Source: Dickeya undicola
GTDB taxonomy: Bacteria; Pseudomonadota; Gammaproteobacteria; Enterobacterales; Enterobacteriaceae
Length of the DNA: 64,000 bases
Reading direction: 5' to 3'
Assembly: GCF_000784735.1 (NCBI RefSeq)
Contig: NZ_JSYG01000004.1
Coordinates: forward strand, 248,001-312,000
In this document: one piece after another, positions 59,924 to 64,000 of the stretch
Numbering within the stretch: position 1 is the first letter of the stretch
Layout of the letters: each line of letters starts with the position of its first letter
Position numbers and translations under genes: made by a program
The notes under the pieces: model-generated
Told to the model about the DNA's origin: nothing
What the model saw: the letters and a program-made list of their open reading frames with translations, nothing else
Database searches by the model: none

Positions 59924-60535
59924 TCAGTGCTCTTCTTCTACCGCGTCGTGATCTTCCGTTCCGGCTGAATCATCATTCTGAACTCGTGACGAAACACGCG
60001 GTGGTTTAACGTAGTCATTGCTGCCGCTGTTACGGCTTAACCAGAGCGACAACGCCTTGAGTGAATCTGGGGTGAACTCATCGCAACGCGCCGTAATCTC
60101 CTCTGGCGTCAACCAGCTCACTTCGTCAATCTCTTCCGCCTGCAGGGCGAACGGACCATGCATGACACAACTGAACAACGCGCCCCATACCCGACAGTCA
60201 TCGCTTTCGTAGTAAAACAGACCGTGTTCGGCAAATGGCACACCTGCAATGCCCAGTTCTTCCTCCGCTTCACGACGCGCCGATTCCAGCAGGTTTTCAC
60301 CGCTTTGCACCACGCCGCCTGCCGTTGCATCTAGCCAACCGGGGTAAAAATCTTTGGTTTCGGTGCGGCGCTGGACCAGAATTTTGCCCATGCCATCATG
60401 TACAACAATGTAGGTCGCACGGTGCCGCAGATGCTGAGCACGCATCTGCTGGCGACTCGACTGGGCGATAACCTCGTTGTTTTCATCAACAATGTCGACC
60501 CACTCCGTGCCTGCCGTCTGTGTTTGTTCCACCAT
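59924..60535 (-). CDS. yfcD: Nudix hydrolase YfcD
   Basis: The 203-residue protein has a complete Nudix box, [23 protein letters not shown], with its Glu cluster at about residues 73-95, within an IDI-like arrangement ([20 protein letters not shown]). E. coli YfcD is about 180 residues; here a polar acidic C-terminal tail of roughly 20 residues (ending [11 protein letters not shown]) is added. The substrate is unknown. yfcC, which lies between pta and yfcD in E. coli, is absent. Confidence 0.94.
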   Translation of the reverse strand: MVEQTQTAGTEWVDIVDENNEVIAQSSRQQMRAQHLRHRATYIVVHDGMGKILVQRRTETKDFYPGWLDATAGGVVQSGENLLESARREAEEELGIAGVPFAEHGLFYYESDDCRVWGALFSCVMHGPFALQAEEIDEVSWLTPEEITARCDEFTPDSLKALSLWLSRNSGSNDYVKPPRVSSRVQNDDSAGTEDHDAVEEEH

Positions 60536-60625
60536 CCTCTGAAACCCTTTCGTCGTGGCGCGGTCACGCGCATCAGTTTTTAAAAATATTGGAATTATTG
60601 ATGTGATGTGAGAGTAGCGTCTAAG

Positions 60626-61180
60626 TTAGTGGCTAATCGCAACCTGTGCAATAGCCTCCCCACCCTGCAATGGCACAACCTGCAACACGCCATTATCCAG
60701 CAGGCCATAACTGGCGGGATAACCACCTTTAGGCAGGCTGACTGAGCCGGGGTTGAAACAGTAAATATCGTCGCGTCGCTCGGCCACCGGGATATGAGTA
60801 TGACCGAACACCAGTACATCGCCGGAATGTAACGGCGGTCGTTTTTCTGGGTGATAAAGGTGCCCGTGAGTCAGAAATAAGCGATGCTCAGGCAGCAGCA
60901 CTTGTTGCCAGGGCGCGGTGATTGGAAACTGCAACAGCATCTGGTCAACTTCGCTGTCGCAGTTACCCCGTACCGCCATAATCTGTGACGCATAGCGGTT
61001 CAGCAGGCTCGCCACATCCGCTGGTTGATAACGATCCGGCAATGGATTGCGGGGGCCGTGATTAAGAAAATCGCCCAGCAGGATCAACCAGTCCGCACCG
61101 CTCTGTTCAAAAAGGGTCAACAGGGTTTCGGTGGCAGACAACGAGCCATGCAGGTCAGACGCAAACATCAGTTTCATCAT
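60626..61180 (-). CDS. yfcE: metallophosphodiesterase YfcE
   Basis: The 184-residue calcineurin-like phosphoesterase has metal ligands in ASDLHGS, LGDFLNHGP, RGNCDSE, LTHGHL and FGHTHIP, all intact. The E. coli enzyme hydrolyses phosphodiesters with manganese. The start MMKLMFASD at 61180 follows E. coli; the frame is open 20 codons further. It is divergent from yfcG. Confidence 0.95.
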   Translation of the reverse strand: MMKLMFASDLHGSLSATETLLTLFEQSGADWLILLGDFLNHGPRNPLPDRYQPADVASLLNRYASQIMAVRGNCDSEVDQMLLQFPITAPWQQVLLPEHRLFLTHGHLYHPEKRPPLHSGDVLVFGHTHIPVAERRDDIYCFNPGSVSLPKGGYPASYGLLDNGVLQVVPLQGGEAIAQVAISH

Positions 61181-61428
61181 GCTATCCCGATGCGTGAGAA
61201 GATTCGGTCCCGCTATAGTACCAAAAACCCCTGTCATCACTGGTCAAAATTATCGGTTTGTTGTCTTCCCCTACCGAGAGGCACCGCGTGATCACAGGTG
61301 TGAAGGCAAAAGGATAGCCATAACGGTTATTTATGTTTACGGCGGGAAAGTGCTAGTCTTTTGCCTGCCAACTGTTTTTCAGAGTCATCAGTTTCTGGCT
61401 GATGACTTCCCTTATGGAGAAATGAGTC

Positions 61429-62058
61429 ATGATTGATGTGTACTACGCCCCTACCCCAAACGGTCACAAAATCACCCTGTTCCTGGAAGAAGCACAGTTA
61501 CCTTATCAACTGCACCGCATAGATATCAGTGCAGGCGATCAGTTCAAGCCCGAATTTCTGGCGATTTCCCCCAACAACAAGATCCCCGCGATTGTGGATC
61601 AACAGCCTGCTGATCAGGGCGAACCGCTCAGCCTATTCGAATCCGGAGCCATTCTGCTCTATCTGGCCGAGAAAAGCGGCAAACTCCTGAGTACCGATGT
61701 TCGGGAACGTGCTGCCACACTGCAATGGTTGTTCTGGCAGGTGGCTGGTTTCGGGCCGATGCTGGGGCAAAACCACCATTTCAACCACTACGCGCCCCAG
61801 CCGGTGCCTTATGCTATCGACCGTTATCAGAAAGAAACCGAGCGTCTGTACGGCGTGCTGAACACACAGTTGCGTCATCACGACTGGCTGGCGGGCGATG
61901 AGTACAGTATTGCCGACATCGCCACCTACCCCTGGGTGGTATCGCACGACCGCCAGCGTATCGACCTTGATGCCTTCCCTGCAGTGAAGAGCTGGTTTGA
62001 ACGCATCCGTGAACGCCCGGCCACGCAGCGCGCCTACCAGCTCGCAGCGAAAGCCTGA
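61429..62058 (+). CDS. yfcG: glutathione S-transferase family disulfide reductase YfcG
   Basis: The 209-residue protein has an N-terminal thioredoxin-like domain in which Thr9 and Asn11 (APTPNGHK) occupy the glutathione-binding site; they replace a catalytic Cys or Ser. NNKIPAIVD and LFESGAILLYLAEK complete the GSH site. The C-terminal helical domain includes GQNHHFNHYAP. E. coli YfcG reduces disulfides through bound glutathione. It is transcribed alone and followed by a strong terminator. Confidence 0.94.
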   Translation: MIDVYYAPTPNGHKITLFLEEAQLPYQLHRIDISAGDQFKPEFLAISPNNKIPAIVDQQPADQGEPLSLFESGAILLYLAEKSGKLLSTDVRERAATLQWLFWQVAGFGPMLGQNHHFNHYAPQPVPYAIDRYQKETERLYGVLNTQLRHHDWLAGDEYSIADIATYPWVVSHDRQRIDLDAFPAVKSWFERIRERPATQRAYQLAAKA

Positions 62059-62070
62059 TAAGCCTTGTCT

Positions 62071-62100
62071 CCACGCCCGGTAAACCGGGCGTGGTTTTCC
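62071..62100 (+). terminator. terminator of yfcG
   Basis: CCACGCCCGG-TAAA-CCGGGCGTGG is a perfect 10-bp stem followed by TTTTCC, 12 bp past the stop codon. Confidence 0.92.
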
Positions 62101-62325
62101 CTCGCTGATTGACCGTCTTCAAACTATTTCCGTCATCCTGCCGCGCTACACTGTAAGTTTGAAAAGTACTTGTTCCGCTGATAAAAGTTCCCTGAGATGT
62201 GGTTAATATCACCGGCAGATGAAAGCAAATCATCTATGCTAAAACCAAGATGAGAGACGGTGTTCCAGCAGGCGCACGACCGCCCGGCGCAAGGGAATAA
62301 CCTGACATACGAAACGAGGCCCGCT

Positions 62326-63234
62326 ATGAAGCTACTGATCACCGGGGGAACCGGCCTTATTGGACGTCATCTGATTGCACGTTTGCTGTCCCTGTCACAT
62401 CAGGTAACCGTTGTGACCCGCTCTCTGGAACGTGCGCGACAGCAGTGGGGCTCTCAGGTTGATTACTGGCGTGGACTGGAGGAACAGACCTCGCTGGACG
62501 GTTTTGACGGTGTCATCAATCTGGCGGGCGAGCCTATCGCCGACAAACGCTGGACCAGCGCGCAAAAAGCACGGCTGTGTCAGAGCCGCTGGGACATTAC
62601 CCGTCAGTTGACACAGCTTATTCGTCATAGCCAGACGCCGCCGACGGTGTTCTTATCCGGCTCTGCCGTAGGTTATTACGGCGATCAAGGCCAGGCACTG
62701 GTGACCGAAGATGAACCGCCTCATGACGATTTCACACACGAACTCTGTGAACGCTGGGAGGCGCTGGCGCTGGAAGCCGAAAGCGACCAGACCCGTGTTT
62801 GCCTGCTACGCACCGGTGTAGTGCTGTCTACCGAAGGCGGTGCGCTGGCAAAAATGCTGCCCATTTTCCGACTGGGTCTGGGCGGCCCGATCGGCTCCGG
62901 CAAGCAATATCTGCCGTGGATCCATATCGACGACATGACCAATGCCATTCTTTATCTGCTGGATAATCCGATCCTGAGGGGGCCGTTCAATATGGTGTCA
63001 CCCTACCCGGTACGTAATGAGAAATTTTCCGCCATGCTGGCAGGTACACTGGATCGTCCCGGCTTTGTGCGCACGCCCGGATGGGTGCTTAGGGTGGTGA
63101 TGGGTGAAGCGGCAACATTGCTGCTGGGCGGACAACGGGCTATTCCACAGCGGCTGGAAAAAGCCGGTTTTGGTTTTCGCTTCTTTGAACTGGAAGAGGC
63201 GCTGAACGATTTACTGCATCCCCGCGCAGGCTGA
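62326..63234 (+). CDS. yfcH: SDR39U1-type NAD(P)-binding epimerase-like protein YfcH
   Basis: The 302-residue atypical extended short-chain dehydrogenase has the nucleotide motif [12 protein letters not shown] at the N-terminus, [15 protein letters not shown], and [14 protein letters not shown] with the catalytic Tyr region. ATG 62326 has GAGG seven bases upstream; an in-frame ATG 22 codons earlier has no ribosome site. The reaction is unknown; the family is widespread from bacteria to humans. folX, between yfcG and yfcH in E. coli, is absent. Confidence 0.94.
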   Translation: MKLLITGGTGLIGRHLIARLLSLSHQVTVVTRSLERARQQWGSQVDYWRGLEEQTSLDGFDGVINLAGEPIADKRWTSAQKARLCQSRWDITRQLTQLIRHSQTPPTVFLSGSAVGYYGDQGQALVTEDEPPHDDFTHELCERWEALALEAESDQTRVCLLRTGVVLSTEGGALAKMLPIFRLGLGGPIGSGKQYLPWIHIDDMTNAILYLLDNPILRGPFNMVSPYPVRNEKFSAMLAGTLDRPGFVRTPGWVLRVVMGEAATLLLGGQRAIPQRLEKAGFGFRFFELEEALNDLLHPRAG

Positions 63235-63275
63235 GCGGGCCAGCCGGTGCGGGGACGATGTGACGGTACGGAACG

Positions 63276-64000
63276 TTACTTCAGCGCACCGGACAGGAAC
63301 TGCTGCAAACGCGGGCTTTGCGGGTTGCCGAATACCGCCTCCGGCGGCCCTTCTTCCTCCACCAGACCCTGATGCAGGAAAATCACATGGTTGGAGACAT
63401 GCCGGGCAAATTCCATTTCATGGGTCACCACCACCATGGTTTTGCCCTCTTCCGCCAGTTGCTGCATGATGCGTAGCACTTCGCCCACCAATTCCGGATC
63501 CAGCGCAGACGTAGGCTCGTCAAACAGTAACACATCCGGCTCCATCGCCAGCGCGCGGGCGATGGACACACGCTGCTGCTGACCGCCAGACAAGTCGGAC
63601 GGGTATTTCTCCTGTGATGCGCCGGTGATCCCCACCTTGTTCAGGTAGAATTCAGCCCGTTTGCGGGCTTCCGCCTTACCCAGCCCCAGCACCTGTACCG
63701 GTGCTTCCATCACGTTATCCAGCGCGGTCATAAAGCTCCACAAGTTGAAATGCTGGAATACCATCGTCAACCGGGTGCGCAGCAGCTGTAACTGCTTCTT
63801 GTCGAATACCTTGAGCTGCCCGTCCTTGTCCCGCACCATGTGAATTTCCTGACCATTCACATGGATCGACCCTTCACAGGGTTTTTCCAAAAAGTTAATA
63901 CAGCGCAACAAGGTGCTTTTACCCGACCCCGATGAACCGATAATGGAAATAACGTCCCCGGCTTTAGCCTGTAATGAAATGCCTTTCAGCACCTCATGCT
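63276..64000 (-). CDS. hisP: histidine/basic amino acid ABC transporter ATPase HisP, N-terminus outside window
   Basis: About 241 of the expected 257 residues are visible; the frame runs open to the right edge with [10 protein letters not shown]. Walker A is GSSGSGKST, the signature is LSGGQQQR and Walker B is [14 protein letters not shown], with the switch His in VVVTHEM. It energises HisQM for uptake of histidine, lysine, arginine or ornithine delivered by periplasmic binding proteins. It converges on yfcH with a 41-bp gap. Confidence 0.96.
   Translation of the reverse strand, partial: HEVLKGISLQAKAGDVISIIGSSGSGKSTLLRCINFLEKPCEGSIHVNGQEIHMVRDKDGQLKVFDKKQLQLLRTRLTMVFQHFNLWSFMTALDNVMEAPVQVLGLGKAEARKRAEFYLNKVGITGASQEKYPSDLSGGQQQRVSIARALAMEPDVLLFDEPTSALDPELVGEVLRIMQQLAEEGKTMVVVTHEMEFARHVSNHVIFLHQGLVEEEGPPEAVFGNPQSPRLQQFLSGALK

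Overview
This window looks like chromosome from a soft-rot enterobacterium, most likely Dickeya (the old Erwinia chrysanthemi group). The protein sequences follow Escherichia coli closely. The run hisP-yfcH-yfcG-yfcE-yfcD-pta-ackA-yfbV-yfbU-yfbT-yfbS-yfbR-alaA-lrhA-nuoA..N is the E. coli order. The LrhA orthologue matches what I recall of Dickeya PecT, and the intergenic palindromic repeats are of the kind common in Pectobacterium and Dickeya. The species is not resolved. No replicon break, phage, IS element, CRISPR array, rRNA or tRNA was seen.

Left part (1-25.6 kb): anaerobic energy metabolism. A partial esterase is followed by fdhE, an MFS transporter, and fdoIHG for the membrane-bound formate dehydrogenase. 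The catalytic subunit has cysteine (TGT) where E. coli FdoG has selenocysteine. Next come a glutamine amidotransferase with a MocR-type regulator, ylaC, and hypF. One long minus-strand operon then encodes a complete uptake [NiFe]-hydrogenase and its maturation proteins: hybO-A-B-C-D-E-hypA-B-C-D-E. A perfect FNR box lies at promoter distance upstream of hybO. HypB carries a very large histidine-rich insert. Formate oxidation and hydrogen uptake would both feed electrons to the quinone pool.

Middle part (25.6-47 kb): the ABC-F protein YbiT, a PhzF-family protein, a compact transcription unit for an uncatalogued 29-residue amphipathic peptide with two CRP-like palindromes and a strong terminator, a large secreted multicopper oxidase, and the 13-gene complex I operon nuoA-N with nuoC and nuoD fused.

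Right part (47-64 kb): the virulence repressor pecT with a leader site complementary to the ArcZ sRNA seed, a 1.6-kb AT-rich spacer, alaA, yfbR, the yfbS-yfbV genes, ackA-pta, several yfc genes, and the start of the histidine transport ATPase gene hisP.

The most unusual non-coding content is two related families of structured intergenic repeats. One family has two copies of about 300 bp (4.25-4.55 kb and 15.18-15.47 kb) whose stems differ by at least five compensatory base-pair changes. That is direct evidence for selection on, or inheritance of, a folded structure. The other family has termini resembling ATACCCAAAATAATTCGAG and occurs as full, partial and miniature copies; one miniature sits directly upstream of fdoG.
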